Below, one piece after another: positions 9,321 through 18,854 of a stretch of 64,000 nucleotides of DNA. Numbering within the stretch: the stretch's first letter is position 1; each line of letters begins with the position of its first letter. The position numbers were made by a program, and so were the translations under genes. Source of the DNA: Nocardioides plantarum (GTDB lineage: Bacteria; Actinomycetota; Actinomycetes; Propionibacteriales; Nocardioidaceae); the NCBI RefSeq assembly GCF_006346395.1, contig NZ_VDMS01000002.1, positions 1 to 64,000 of the forward strand, written 5' to 3'. The notes under the pieces were generated by a model. The model had not been told where the DNA came from, did no database searches, and saw only the letters and a list, made by a program, of their open reading frames with translations.

Positions 9321-10757
9321 ATGGACGGCATCCAGGACGACGACGTCAGGACCGACGAGAAGGCGACCGAGGAGCAGGCCGGTGTGACCGGACCGATGCT
9401 CGCAGCGGCGCTGGTGTCGGCGGTGGCAGGCCTGCTCTACGGCTACGACACCGGCATCATCTCCGGCGCGCTGCTGCAGATCAGCGACGAGTTCGAGATC
9501 GGCAGCGGCATGGAGCAGGCCATCGCGGCCGCGATCCTCCTCGGGGCCGTCATCGGCGCCCTGTCGTGCAGCTTCCTGTCCGAGCGGCTGGGTCGTCGCG
9601 GCACGATCCTCGTGGTCTGCGCGGTGTTCGTGGTCGGCTCGCTGGCCTGCAGCGCCGCACCGAACCCATGGTTGCTGGTGGCCGGCCGGATCATCCTGGG
9701 CTTCGCGGTCGGCGGCGCCACGCAGACCGTCCCGATGTACGTCGCCGAGCTCGCGCCGGCGCAGCTGCGCGGACGGCTCGTGCTGGCCTTCCAGCTGGCC
9801 ATCGGCGTGGGCATCGTGATCGCCACCATCGTGGGTGCGACCGAGTCGGTGTCGTGGCGGATCTCCATCGCGGCCGCCGCCGTGCCGCCGGTCGTCGTCG
9901 GACTGCTCATGCTGCGGCTCCCCGAGAGTCCGCGGTGGCTGGTCAAGCGCGGCCGCGAGGACGACGCACGCGGGGTGCTGGAGCGGGTCCGGCCCGACGG
10001 GTACGACGTGAGCCCGGAGCTCGACGAGATCGAGGAGCTGGAGAAGCGCAAGAGGAGCACGGCAGCCCACGAGCGGGGGTGGTCCGGTCTGCGACAGTCC
10101 TGGGTCCGCCCGGCCCTGCTCGTCGGGTGCGGCGTCGCGATCTTCACCCAGCTCAGCGGGATCGAGATGATCATCTACTACTCCCCCACGATCCTGACCG
10201 ACAACGGGTTCTCCACCTCGACCGCCCTGCGCGTCAGCATCGGCCTGGGCGTGACGTACCTGGTCATGCAGATCATCGGGCTCTCGATCGTCGACCGAGT
10301 GGGGCGTCGCCGGCTCACGCTCGTCATGGTGCCGGGCGCGGCGGCCAGCCTCGTGGTGCTCGGCGCGTTCTTCGTGACCGACAACGCCGGCAAGGCCCAG
10401 GTGCCGTTCATCATCGCCACGCTGATGGTCTTCATGGCGTTCAACGCCGGCGGGCTGCAGCTGATGGGCTGGCTGACCGGGTCGGAGATCTATCCGCTGG
10501 CCGTGCGCAGCGCCGGCACCAGTGTCCAGTCGGCCGCCCTGTGGAGCACGAACCTGCTCATCACGCTGACGCTGCTCACGATGATCGAGACGTTCGGTGT
10601 CGGGCAGACGTTCTGGATCTACGCCGGCTTCAACGTGATCGCCTTCGTCTTCGTGCTGAGGTTCATGCCCGAGCTGACCGGTCACAGCCTGGAGGACATC
10701 GAGCAGCACCTGCAGGACGAGGAGTTCACGCCGAAGGACTTCGCCCGCGCGGCCTGA
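9321..10757 (+). CDS. MFS sugar porter family transporter
   Basis: This is a 478-residue membrane protein with about 12 hydrophobic helices. Sugar-porter signatures are present: LYGYDTGIISGAL in helix 1, ERLGRRGT in loop 2-3, PMYVAELAPAQLRGR, and PESPRWL before the central loop. It probably takes up a sugar or polyol by proton symport. AGGAGG at 9305-9310 lies ten bases before the ATG at 9321. The neighbouring mannitol-type dehydrogenase ends 22 bases after its stop, facing it, and the divergent HTH regulator lies upstream, so the three likely form a polyol-use module. The exact substrate cannot be read from sequence. Confidence 0.88.
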   Translation: MDGIQDDDVRTDEKATEEQAGVTGPMLAAALVSAVAGLLYGYDTGIISGALLQISDEFEIGSGMEQAIAAAILLGAVIGALSCSFLSERLGRRGTILVVCAVFVVGSLACSAAPNPWLLVAGRIILGFAVGGATQTVPMYVAELAPAQLRGRLVLAFQLAIGVGIVIATIVGATESVSWRISIAAAAVPPVVVGLLMLRLPESPRWLVKRGREDDARGVLERVRPDGYDVSPELDEIEELEKRKRSTAAHERGWSGLRQSWVRPALLVGCGVAIFTQLSGIEMIIYYSPTILTDNGFSTSTALRVSIGLGVTYLVMQIIGLSIVDRVGRRRLTLVMVPGAAASLVVLGAFFVTDNAGKAQVPFIIATLMVFMAFNAGGLQLMGWLTGSEIYPLAVRSAGTSVQSAALWSTNLLITLTLLTMIETFGVGQTFWIYAGFNVIAFVFVLRFMPELTGHSLEDIEQHLQDEEFTPKDFARAA

Positions 10758-10779
10758 GACGTGGTGGCCGCCGGGCCCG

Positions 10780-12243
10780 TCAGGTCTCGGCGAGCACCCG
10801 CTCGACCGTGCGGCGTACGCCGTCGGTGTGCAGGCCCTCGAGCGCCGCGACGTAGGCGGTGACGAACCGGTCGTGCTCGGCGAGGTCACCGAACACGTCG
10901 GTCACCCGCAGGAACGCCGTCGGGTCGTCGTGCTGCGCGGCGGCGGCGGCCATCAGCTCGTCGCGCCTCGGGTCGACGACGTCGATCGCGTCGCCCTGCT
11001 CGTCGGTGCCCTCGGCGTACCGGGCCCAGCCGGCGACCACGAGCGCACCGAGGCGCACGTCGCCACCGGCGGCCAGCTGGTCGCGCACGACCGGGAGCAC
11101 GAACTTCGGCAGCCGGTCGGAGGTCTGGGCGCAGATCCGCTCCAGGCTGTCGCGGATGGCCGGGCTGGCGAAGCGCTCGCGGACGGTCCGGGCGTAGTCG
11201 GACAGGTCGGTGCCCTCCGGCGGCTCGAAGGAGGGCACGGCCTCGCGCTCGAGGTAGGCACCGAGCAGCGCACCGACGGCCGGGTCCTGGGCTGCCTCGT
11301 GGACCCAGCGGTGACCGGCGAGGTAGCCGAGGTGGCCGAGGACCTGGTGCCCTCCGTTGAGCAGGCGCAGCTTCATCCGCTCGAAGGGACGCACGTCGGG
11401 CACCACCTGCACCCCGACCTCCTCCCACGGCGGCCGGTGGTCGCTGCCGTGGTCGCCGTCGTGGTCCTCGAGCACCCACTGGCGGAACGGCTCGCACACC
11501 ACCGGCCACTCGTCGTGCAGGCCGGTCTGCTCGGCGACCTCGTCACGGTCGGCGTCGGTGGTCGCCGGGGTGATCCGGTCGACCATGGAGCCCGGGAAGC
11601 GGACGTGCTCGCCGATCCAGTCGGCCAGGTCGGGATCGACGGTCTGCGCGTATGCCGTCAGGGCGGCCTTCGCGATGAGTCCGTTGTCCTCGACGTTGTC
11701 GCACGACATCACGGTGAACGGCGTCTCCCCCGCCTCGCGCCGCAGGGCGAGCGCGTCGGCGAGGAGGCTGAACGCGGTAGGCGGATCGGTGTCCGCGCGC
11801 GCCGTCACCTGGTCGAGCGCGTAGCCGCCCTCGGTGATGGTCAGCGACACGATCCGGGTGGCGGGGTCGGCCATGCGTCGTACGACGGCCGCGGGGTCGT
11901 CGGGCGCGAACAGGTAGTCGGTCATCGCCCCCACGACGCGGGTCGTCAGCGACCCGTCGGGGTGACGGACCGCGACGGTGTAGAGGTGGTCCTGCTCGCG
12001 CAGGACGTCGCGCATGTGCGCGTCGGCTGGCAGCACCCCCACGCCGCAGATCGCCCAGTCGCTGGCTCGTCCCAGCGCCATCAGCTCGTCGAGGTAGACC
12101 GCCTGGTGCGCGCGGTGGAAGCCGCCCACGCCGAGGTGGACGATGCCGGTGGTCGTGGCGGCCCGGTCGTAGCCGGGGACGGTGACGTCGCGGTGAGCCG
12201 ACTCGAGGGAGGTGGCGTCCAGACGTCGTACGGAGTCGGTCAC
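10780..12243 (-). CDS. mannitol 2-dehydrogenase / fructuronate reductase family protein
   Basis: This 487-residue NAD(P)-dependent polyol dehydrogenase belongs to the long-chain, zinc-independent family. The N-terminal Rossmann motif is VHLGVGGFHRAHQ. The family's catalytic K-x5-N-x2-H motif appears as KLRLLNGGHQ, with the catalytic lysine. Family members oxidise mannitol, arabinitol or sorbitol to ketose, or reduce fructuronate. The adjacent sugar porter favours a polyol role, but the exact substrate is open. It starts with GTG at 12243 and converges on the porter gene. No strong Shine-Dalgarno sequence is visible. Confidence 0.87.
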   Translation of the reverse strand: MTDSVRRLDATSLESAHRDVTVPGYDRAATTTGIVHLGVGGFHRAHQAVYLDELMALGRASDWAICGVGVLPADAHMRDVLREQDHLYTVAVRHPDGSLTTRVVGAMTDYLFAPDDPAAVVRRMADPATRIVSLTITEGGYALDQVTARADTDPPTAFSLLADALALRREAGETPFTVMSCDNVEDNGLIAKAALTAYAQTVDPDLADWIGEHVRFPGSMVDRITPATTDADRDEVAEQTGLHDEWPVVCEPFRQWVLEDHDGDHGSDHRPPWEEVGVQVVPDVRPFERMKLRLLNGGHQVLGHLGYLAGHRWVHEAAQDPAVGALLGAYLEREAVPSFEPPEGTDLSDYARTVRERFASPAIRDSLERICAQTSDRLPKFVLPVVRDQLAAGGDVRLGALVVAGWARYAEGTDEQGDAIDVVDPRRDELMAAAAAQHDDPTAFLRVTDVFGDLAEHDRFVTAYVAALEGLHTDGVRRTVERVLAET

Positions 12244-12304
12244 GCGGCCCAGTATCCGCCGCCGGCGAGTTCATACCCTCGTGGTGCGAGCCGTGACGAC
12301 GGTG

Positions 12305-13033
12305 TCACACCCCGGCTCGTGGACCGGCCGAGCTCTGGAACAGGAAGTTGCAGGCGTAAGGATCGCCGCTCTCGAGCGACGCCGGGTCCTGGTAGCGAGC
12401 CGGATCCCAGGTGTCCATCGGACGTAGGTCACCGGTCTGGTCCCAGAAGTGCTGGTCGTAGCCCAGGTCGCCGAGGAACTGAGTGATCCGGTCGAGGCCA
12501 CCGGGGTTGTGTCGCTCCTCGACCTCGATGTAGATCACCGGCAACCCGGCCCGAAGGGTCTTCGCCGCTCCGCGGAGAAGTTGCTCCTCGTGGCCCTCGA
12601 CGTCGATCTTGACGAAGCCGACCCCGTCCAGGCCGAGGTCGTCCAGGACCACCAGGGGCACGTCGATCTGCGTGGTGGGCATGTCGTCGATCTGACGCAG
12701 GCTGGCCATGCCGTGGCTCTGGGTGGGCACCTGGAGGGTTGCCGTGCCTGCGACGTCGGAGAGCGCGTTGTTGTAGGTGCGCACCTTCGGGCCACTGCCC
12801 GCGCGGAGGCGGTCGAAGACCGACGGCTGTGGCTCGAAGGCGTGCACGACGGATGCCCGCTTCGCCATCCAGTAGCTGTAGAGCCCCACGTTCGCGCCAG
12901 CGTCGACCGCCGTCATGTCGCCTCGCGGCATGAAGTTGACGACGTTGCGCACCTCCGTCAGACGGCGTGCGCGGATGGCGGTGCCTAGTCGGGGGGCCAG
13001 CCGGTCGATGACTCTGGCTGCAGCGCTGCTCAT
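12305..13033 (-). CDS. FkbM family SAM-dependent methyltransferase
   Basis: The protein has 242 residues and a class I methyltransferase fold. The SAM-binding loop is VDAGANVGLYS, with FEPQP as the acidic loop after strand 2. FVKIDVEGHE is the hallmark of FkbM-type O-methyltransferases, followed by VIYIEVEERHN. Such enzymes usually methylate hydroxyls on sugars or secondary metabolites. No glycosyltransferases or biosynthetic genes lie nearby, so the substrate is unknown. I chose the ATG at 13033 because the fold begins soon after; longer in-frame extensions have no family features. A TACGCT lies eight bases upstream, a weak leaderless candidate. It is the last chromosomal gene before tRNA-Met. 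Confidence 0.82.
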   Translation of the reverse strand: MSSAAARVIDRLAPRLGTAIRARRLTEVRNVVNFMPRGDMTAVDAGANVGLYSYWMAKRASVVHAFEPQPSVFDRLRAGSGPKVRTYNNALSDVAGTATLQVPTQSHGMASLRQIDDMPTTQIDVPLVVLDDLGLDGVGFVKIDVEGHEEQLLRGAAKTLRAGLPVIYIEVEERHNPGGLDRITQFLGDLGYDQHFWDQTGDLRPMDTWDPARYQDPASLESGDPYACNFLFQSSAGPRAGV

Positions 13034-13252
13034 AGCCGCAGAGCGTAGGCGTTCGACGTCGCGTGTGGTCCGTAAGTGCGTCGTCGAGTTGAGAGGTCCG
13101 TGCCGGCGAGAGGCGTTGTGGCATCCGCAAGCCGCGGGCCAGCCCGGGAGATCGTCCACGGTGGCGTCGTAGGTCGTCATCGCCCGCAGGCGCCGCACTT
13201 CCGGCCGCCGCACAGGGCGGTGGTGCTCGGAGCGCTGCGCCGCAGGCCAGGC

Positions 13253-13329
13253 TGGTAGGGCGGGTGGGACTCGAACCCACGACCCAAGGATTATGAGTCC
13301 TCTGCTCTAACCGACTGAGCTACCGCCCC
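13253..13329 (-). tRNA. tRNA-Met (CAT), elongator type, with encoded CCA
   Basis: Read on the minus strand from 13329, it has a 7-bp acceptor stem (G1-U72 wobble), TAGCTCAG D-arm, anticodon loop CTCATAA with CAT, and GGTTCGAGTCC T-arm. The discriminator base is A at 13256 and CCA is encoded at 13253-13255. Its first 39 nucleotides are repeated exactly at 33533-33571, so its 5' half is shared with the inserted island and its original promoter now lies about 20 kb away. Confidence 0.93.
13291..13329 (-). repeat. island attachment repeat, tRNA-proximal copy
   Basis: A 39-bp perfect direct repeat shared with 33533-33571. On the minus strand it runs from tRNA nucleotide 1 to the anticodon loop and stops there. 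The bases on each outer side differ between copies, so the identity ends exactly at the tRNA 5' end on one side and in the loop on the other. This is the expected footprint of tyrosine-integrase insertion. Confidence 0.92.
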
Positions 13330-13360
13330 GCATTTTCCATTGTCCCAGGTCAGCGGCTTG

Positions 13361-14524
13361 CTAGGGCTGATCTGGCGCTCCGTCCGGAGCCTCGGATCGG
13401 CCTGCTGTCCGCAAATAGTCCGCACGTGCGGCCAGAGCGACCTCTCCGAGCCGGTCGACGAACATGTGCACCTCGCCCGGGTAGAGGTGACCATAGCGGT
13501 CGAGGGTGATCGCGACGGAGGCGTGTCCGAGCATCGTGGAGAGCACCTTGGGTGGCGTTCCGTGCTTGATGTGGAGCGATGCGCAGGTGTGTCGTAGGTC
13601 GTGCGGGCGGAGCATGTCGCCGCGCTGCTGGGAGGCCAGGCCGGTCTTCTTCACGGCCGGGTCGAAGACGCGGTAGCGCCAGTTGCCGCTGCGCAGTGGC
13701 CCGCCGTTGGGTGAGGTCAGCAGGTGGTCGGTGGGCTCGCGGCCCTCGGTCCGTGCGGCGAGCTCGTCGCACAGCCAGGCCGGCACCGGGACGGTGCGGT
13801 TGCTGGTCTCGGTCTTGGGTGGGCCTTCGACGAGCTTGCCGTTGCTCTCCGAGAGCGTGGCCGAGACGCGTAGCTCGCGGTTCGTGACGTTGAGGCTGCT
13901 GCAGCGAAGGGCGGCGAGCTCGCCGAACCGCAGCCCGCACCAGGCCAGGACGAGCACGGAGAGCGAGAAGTCGCCGGCGGCTTCGGCCAGTGCCCACACC
14001 TCTCGCTCGTCGAGGAACCGGGTCTTGTCCCGCTCGCTCTTGCTGGGCAGGGCGGGTAGCTCGACTCCCTTGGCCTGGTTGTTCGGGATCCGGTGCGAGC
14101 GGACCGCGAGCTCGAGGATCTGGGACAGGACGACCCAGGCGTGCCGGGTGCGTGCGGCCGAGAGCCCGTTGCCGTGGAGTTTGGCGATCCAGGCTCCGAC
14201 GTCCTCGTGGCGTACGGCGTCGAGCCGGACGCTCTCCCAGGTGGGCAGCACCTGGTTGCGCAGGACGACGTCGTACATCAGTCGGGTGGATGGGCGGATG
14301 CGGACCTTGCTGCGCAGCCACTCCTGGGAGTACTCGCCGACGGTGAGGCGTCCGAGCTCGGGGCTGGTCCACTCGCCGCGGTCGAGGCGGGCGACCTCGG
14401 TGCGCGCCCATCGCTCGGCGTCGACCTTGCGATCAAAGTGCCGGGATCGTTCCTTGTGGTCGGGGCCCCGGTAGCGGGCTCTCCACTGACCGTTGGGCCT
14501 CTTGGCCACGCTGTAGCTGGCCAT
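13361..14524 (-). CDS. int: tyrosine-type site-specific integrase
   Basis: The 387-residue protein catalyses insertion into and excision from tRNA-Met. An N-terminal AP2-like arm-binding domain starts at MASYSVAKRPNGQWRARY, followed by a SAM-like core-binding domain and the catalytic domain. Catalytic residues are Arg199 (CGLRFGELA), His308 and Arg311 (HDLRHTCAS), His334 (GHASVAITLDRY) and nucleophile Tyr344. The ATG at 14524 is chosen because AGGAG lies seven bases upstream; an ATG at 14530 is too close to it. Its C-terminal coding DNA contains a pair of arm-like sites. The 3' end faces the tRNA, 32 bases away. Confidence 0.93.
   Translation of the reverse strand: MASYSVAKRPNGQWRARYRGPDHKERSRHFDRKVDAERWARTEVARLDRGEWTSPELGRLTVGEYSQEWLRSKVRIRPSTRLMYDVVLRNQVLPTWESVRLDAVRHEDVGAWIAKLHGNGLSAARTRHAWVVLSQILELAVRSHRIPNNQAKGVELPALPSKSERDKTRFLDEREVWALAEAAGDFSLSVLVLAWCGLRFGELAALRCSSLNVTNRELRVSATLSESNGKLVEGPPKTETSNRTVPVPAWLCDELAARTEGREPTDHLLTSPNGGPLRSGNWRYRVFDPAVKKTGLASQQRGDMLRPHDLRHTCASLHIKHGTPPKVLSTMLGHASVAITLDRYGHLYPGEVHMFVDRLGEVALAARADYLRTAGRSEAPDGAPDQP
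13404..13424 (+). other. candidate integrase arm-type sites, left end
   Basis: Two TGTCCGCA/AGTCCGCA octamers, at 13406-13413 and 13417-13424, start 11 bases apart, so they face the same side of the helix. The 21-bp block is repeated with one mismatch, in the same orientation, at 33372-33392 by the other end. It lies inside the last codons of the integrase gene. Paired repeats on both element arms are what integrase N-terminal domains bind. Confidence 0.6.
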
Positions 14525-14683
14525 GCGCATTCTCCTGATCTCGAGGGGTCGACGAAGGAGCGGCGGTGCCGCTTCCCAGCATTCGACGTCCGAATGGCGG
14601 GTCCGCGCTGGCGGTCCGGACGTGGCTGTGGACAACGGCGCACTCGGCGCGCCTGTGGACAACCCACAGACGCGCCGAGCGTC

Positions 14684-14968
14684 TTAAGCCGCGTCGGGGC
14701 CTGTGCCGGTCTTCTGCGTCTCCACCCAGCTGGTCAGGTCGCCGACCGTGGTGACCAGACGTCGCCCGATCTTGAAGAAGCGCGGCCCGGTGCCCTGCTG
14801 GCGCCACCACCGCAAGGTGTTGACCGGCACCCGCAGTACATCGGCGACCTCGGGCAGGGTCAGGAAGTCGGCGTCGGGTCGATCGTCGAGCGAGCCGATG
14901 GTCATGGAGCCGATCGTGGACATGCCGGCCTGTGCCGCAGGGGTGGACGAGCTGTCGAGGTTGGTCAT
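14684..14968 (-). CDS. xis: excisionase-like helix-turn-helix protein
   Basis: This 94-residue protein has one MerR/excisionase-type winged HTH in its C-terminal half: LTLPEVADVLRVPVNTLRWW followed by RFFKIGRRLV. Such proteins bend DNA at attachment sites and steer the integrase toward excision. It lies 159 bases upstream of the integrase on the same strand, the usual position of xis. AGAGGA stands about seven bases before the ATG at 14968. The N-terminal 40 residues are Ser/Thr-rich and look disordered. Confidence 0.8.
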   Translation of the reverse strand: MTNLDSSSTPAAQAGMSTIGSMTIGSLDDRPDADFLTLPEVADVLRVPVNTLRWWRQQGTGPRFFKIGRRLVTTVGDLTSWVETQKTGTGPDAA

Positions 14969-15117
14969 GGTGGGTCCTCTCGTGATTGGAGGCGTCGTCG
15001 TCGCGTACCGGCCGAGCCCGGCGCCTGGAATTTGCTCTCTCACTAAGGACCAAGGCGAAGATGGGGTCCCTGGCGATCACTGCGGACCAAAAACTTTCGT
15101 CGACTACCCGCGGTGGG

Positions 15118-17940
15118 TCACCGCGAACGGCCAGGACGAGCCGGTTCAGGGCGGAGCTCGGCTGGGCTGCCGCGGTCCGGTCGCAGGCGTGTTGCGGCCG
15201 CAGACTCGGTGACTTGGATGGCTTCGGCGGTCTCCCAGTCGAGGCTGCCGTAGCGGTCGAGATCCTCTGCAGCTCTGGTCGCTGCGCGTGCTGGTCCGAG
15301 GTCGGCGCGGTCGCGGCTGAACACAGCGACCCACTGCTCGCGGGCCTCATCGACGCTCTCAGCGACCAGGTGCGCGGTATTGGCCTCCCGGCCCCGGGTC
15401 ATCGCCACGTACGCCGACGCGGCACCGGTCTGCTCCCCCAGGACGAAGTGGGCACGGTCCACGGTCTCGCCCTGCGCGCCGTAGACGGTTTGGGCGTAGG
15501 CCAGCTCGACGTGCTGCTGGACGTAGGCCGCCGGAAGGGTGCGTTCCCCCCTGCTGACCTGGGGCTTTGTCCCTGTTCGGTGTCCTGCTGCTGGTTGCGT
15601 TCCCCCCTGCGTTCCTGGCCTGCTGGGGCCGACCGCGAGGGGTTCGCCGGCGATGGTCAGGGCGCCGTCGTCGGCGACCGCGGTAATGGTCCAGGTCTGC
15701 CGGTTCGCCACCCCCAGAGAGCGGTCGTTGCGGCGCGTGGTGATGGTGTCGCCGACACCGATGCGCTCCCCCGCGGCGGTCGTGAGCGCCTGCCCGTCGT
15801 CGTGCCTCTGGTCGGTCTGGCGACGGTCGCGGATCGCGGCGTTGAGCGCGGCGACCTGCTCGCGGGTGTCAGCCACCACCAGCGTCCGTTGATGTTCCGC
15901 GCCGTCGTGGCTAATACCGGTGACGTCGGCGAAGTTGGTCAGGGCCTGAACTCGTTCGATGTCGCTGGGATGGATCTGGATGTCACCTCGAGCCAGGAGA
16001 GCTTCGAAGACCTCGGCGGCGTTCTGCCCGGTCCGCATCTCGAGTGTGAGGTGCGCGTAGTTGGGATCGGCGAACCGGTGGACCGTCTCCAGAGTCAGAC
16101 ATGCCGTGTCGGGGGCTGCGTCGGCGGCCAGGTCCAGGACTCCCCCACGTCCGACCGCTGGCAGCTGGTGCCGGTCGCCGACCAGCGCGAGGCGTGCGCC
16201 TGACTGGTCGGCGATCTTCATCAACGCCAACGCAGTGTCCTGGTCGAGCATCCCGGCCTCATCGACAAGCAACAGATCCCCCGGCAACAACCGCGCCCGA
16301 TCCTCAGGCGTAGCCAGAACCCGCGACCAACGGCCGTCCTGATCCCACCGGAACCCATGCTGGTGGACCAGCCACGCCGCCGAGAACGCTTCGGTCCCCA
16401 GTTCCTCGGCGGCGACCGAGGCGGCCTTCAAGGTCGGCGTCACCACGACCATCCGGCCCCGCCCGGCCTGCGTCATGGCCTGGTTGGCAGCGGCCAGGGT
16501 CGAGGTCTTCCCAGCACCTGCAGCGCCTTCGACCAGCAGTAGCCGCGCCCCGCCGGCAAGGTGCGCAGCGACGTTCTGCTGAGCGACATCAAGCCCGCGG
16601 TTGGCTGCGATGACTTCCGCCGGCCCGGCGCCGGACTTGGTGTCGGTGATGGGTGAGCGGTTGGTCAGGTGGGCCGTCAGTTCGTTCTCGACCGACAACA
16701 CCTTCGACGAGGTCAACGACCGAATGTGCTCGGGCACATCAGTCCGGTCAAGTAGCGGTACGCACTGGGCCAGGGTCCGGGCAGTGAGGTCCTCGGTGAG
16801 CTCGACCCGCGCCGGCGCCTCGGCGACCAGCCCGACCGAGGCCACGAGCCGTTCGACCTCACCGCGCACATCGGCTGCGTTCCACCCCGACCGGCGTGCA
16901 CCGAGGCGGCACAGCACGACCTCGACGCACACGTCACGGTTCAGCTGCCCGATCCTCGGCGCCATTGGCTCAGCCGACTTAGCCGGCGCGGTGGGTGCGT
17001 GGAAGCCGAGGTCGGCGAGCTCCTCGAGCCACCGTGCCCGCAACTCGGCCCCGTCCTTCGGCACGACCTTGTCCGGACGCGCATCAGCCCAGGCCCGGGC
17101 ATCCCACGTGCGTCGCAGTCTGGGGCCGGGTTCCTGACCGGGATGCGCGGTGCGCCACTGAGCCTCGTAGGTGTCGACGTTGCGGCCGATCTGCGCCGCC
17201 CGGGCACTGAACGCACCCGCGAACGGTGACAGCTGCTCGATCTCCCCGGACTCAGCATCCAGCGTGTACCCGTGCTTGCTCAGCACTGCGCGGAACTGCG
17301 GGTCACAGGCGATGGCTGCGTGTCCGATGCCGTTGATCGCGTCCAGGCAGTCGCGGACCCCGACCGTGTGGATCCCCCGCCACGCCCCCTGGGCCCAGAC
17401 CCGGGCGTTGACCTGCAAGTGCAAGTGGCGGTGCGGATCACCAGCACGCGAAGTGTGATGCCGCACGACCGCGGCCTCGATCTCCTCCACCGGCACCTGG
17501 ACCTGCCGCCCCCGCGGCCCCACCCGCGTGGTCGCGTGCTCGACCAGCCACCCAACCACCTCACCCGCAGCCCGGTCTTGCGCCGCGTCGTAAGCAGCTG
17601 AGACCTCCGGATGCACCGTCGCGGCCAGCGACCACGTCTTGGGCCCGTTGACCACAACCTCCACGAACCGCACCGCCTGGTCATCAGTCCGGACCCGGCC
17701 CTTGCCGCGGCCCGTGGCCGCGTCGCGGCCTGCGACCCACGCCTCGTAGGCGTCGCCGTCCATGGCGCGGCCGGCGCGGACACCCGGAGCGCCGCGACCT
17801 GCTGCCTCACCAGCGGCGCTGACCGCGACGTGGCGCTCGGCCAGACCCGTGCCCTCGGCCAGGTAGTAGTCATCGACCCGCGACCGATCAGCCTCGACAT
17901 AGGTCCGCGCAGCAGTAGCTGAGCCGCGGTAGACCTTCAT
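15118..17940 (-). CDS. MobF family relaxase-helicase (TrwC/TraA type)
   Basis: The 940-residue protein would nick the element's oriT and unwind DNA for conjugative transfer. The N-terminal TrwC domain has candidate catalytic tyrosines at YV (14-15) and DDYY (25-26) and the three-histidine metal motif HRHLH (His170, 172, 174). The SF1 helicase part has Walker A EGAAGAGKTS (471-480), Walker B LLLVDEAGM and LVGDRHQLP, with MTRGREANTAHLV near the end. The start at ATG 17940 matches the family's usual KVYRGS opening; an in-frame GTG at 17950-17952 is possible. It is intact. No coupling protein or type IV secretion gene was found on the island. Confidence 0.9.
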   Translation of the reverse strand: MKVYRGSATAARTYVEADRSRVDDYYLAEGTGLAERHVAVSAAGEAAGRGAPGVRAGRAMDGDAYEAWVAGRDAATGRGKGRVRTDDQAVRFVEVVVNGPKTWSLAATVHPEVSAAYDAAQDRAAGEVVGWLVEHATTRVGPRGRQVQVPVEEIEAAVVRHHTSRAGDPHRHLHLQVNARVWAQGAWRGIHTVGVRDCLDAINGIGHAAIACDPQFRAVLSKHGYTLDAESGEIEQLSPFAGAFSARAAQIGRNVDTYEAQWRTAHPGQEPGPRLRRTWDARAWADARPDKVVPKDGAELRARWLEELADLGFHAPTAPAKSAEPMAPRIGQLNRDVCVEVVLCRLGARRSGWNAADVRGEVERLVASVGLVAEAPARVELTEDLTARTLAQCVPLLDRTDVPEHIRSLTSSKVLSVENELTAHLTNRSPITDTKSGAGPAEVIAANRGLDVAQQNVAAHLAGGARLLLVEGAAGAGKTSTLAAANQAMTQAGRGRMVVVTPTLKAASVAAEELGTEAFSAAWLVHQHGFRWDQDGRWSRVLATPEDRARLLPGDLLLVDEAGMLDQDTALALMKIADQSGARLALVGDRHQLPAVGRGGVLDLAADAAPDTACLTLETVHRFADPNYAHLTLEMRTGQNAAEVFEALLARGDIQIHPSDIERVQALTNFADVTGISHDGAEHQRTLVVADTREQVAALNAAIRDRRQTDQRHDDGQALTTAAGERIGVGDTITTRRNDRSLGVANRQTWTITAVADDGALTIAGEPLAVGPSRPGTQGGTQPAAGHRTGTKPQVSRGERTLPAAYVQQHVELAYAQTVYGAQGETVDRAHFVLGEQTGAASAYVAMTRGREANTAHLVAESVDEAREQWVAVFSRDRADLGPARAATRAAEDLDRYGSLDWETAEAIQVTESAAATRLRPDRGSPAELRPEPARPGRSR

Positions 17941-18401
17941 CCCGCCATGCACGTCAATTCACCAACAATCAGCCACAATCGATTTCCGTCAATTATCCTA
18001 GAAATGCGAATACGGGCCACCCGAAGGCGACCCGACTACGGACATTCGTAGCATACGTGCCGCCTATTCTTCTAGCGTTCCTAGGCGCGATTATGGAACT
18101 TTGATCGGGTACATGAACAACCGTCGATATCTCAGATGCTGGGTGGAGGAACGTCGCGTCACGGGTCCAGCTCGGCGAGCAGGACATAGGCGGCATGGGG
18201 ACTACTAACGTCGGCGTGTCGGCGAACCGGTGGGGTTCGAACGGCAGGCGCCGAGTCCTATACGCCCTCACATGCTTGATATGCGGGTATCCCTCGTAGG
18301 ACTGAGTGCCCGGATCCGCCGGGTGTTCTGTGCCGGCAGGAGGCGCCCGGAATGTCGTTCGTTGATGTGTGTCTGATCAGGTCCAGGGGGTCTTCGGGTG
18401 A
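17941..18401. other. AT-richer intergenic stretch beside the relaxase; possible oriT zone
   Basis: No convincing gene was found. Short open frames on the minus strand lack codon bias and start signals. The 150 bases just upstream of the relaxase are more AT-rich than their surroundings and contain small inverted segments, as transfer origins next to MobF relaxase genes often do. I cannot point to a nick site. Confidence 0.3.
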
Positions 18402-18560
18402 GCCGGTCATGCGGTTCGGGTGAAGCTTCTTGATGACTACCTGGACTTTGTGGCGAGTCGTTGCCGGCCGAACACGGTGCTTGCGACGGCCGGGACTGCT
18501 GCACGGATAGGTGACACCTGATCTGCGTCGATGTGTGTCGGCGCTGGAAGGATGTGCACC

Positions 18561-18854
18561 ATGCCGAAGGCATTCCCCAAGGAGTTTCGCGAGGACGTGA
18601 TCCGGGTCTACCGCGACTCTGATGCCTCGATGGCCCAAGTCGCGAAGGACTTCGGCATCTCGCCGTCTTGCCTCAAGCGGTGGCTCGCCGTCGATGAGAA
18701 GACCTCGACCCGCTCGTCGGGCTCACTGAGGCCCGGCAGCGAGTCCGAGGCGCTACGCGAGGCCAACAAGCGGATCAAGCTGCTCGAGCAGGAGAACGAG
18801 GTCCTACGCCGCGCAGCCGCCTACCTGTCCCAGGCGAACCTGCCGGGAAAATGA
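18561..18854 (+). CDS. IS3-family transposase OrfA (HTH)
   Basis: This 97-residue protein has a helix-turn-helix (SMAQVAKDFGISPSCLKRWL) that recognises the IS ends. It is followed by a leucine-zipper-like coil (ANKRIKLLEQENEVLRR) typical of OrfA. GGAAGGA lies eight bases before the ATG at 18561. It ends in GGGAAAATGA, where a -1 slip on the GGGAAAA heptamer would fuse it to OrfB. Confidence 0.9.
   Translation: MPKAFPKEFREDVIRVYRDSDASMAQVAKDFGISPSCLKRWLAVDEKTSTRSSGSLRPGSESEALREANKRIKLLEQENEVLRRAAAYLSQANLPGK

Noticed and set aside
12244..12260. Leaderless -10 before the mannitol-type dehydrogenase
   Set aside because: Only GATACT is present at seven bases; it lacks the TA start of the pattern, so it was not counted.
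18258..18638. Minus-strand open frames over the IS left end
   Set aside because: They cross the IS boundary and the recombinase fragment and lack start signals.
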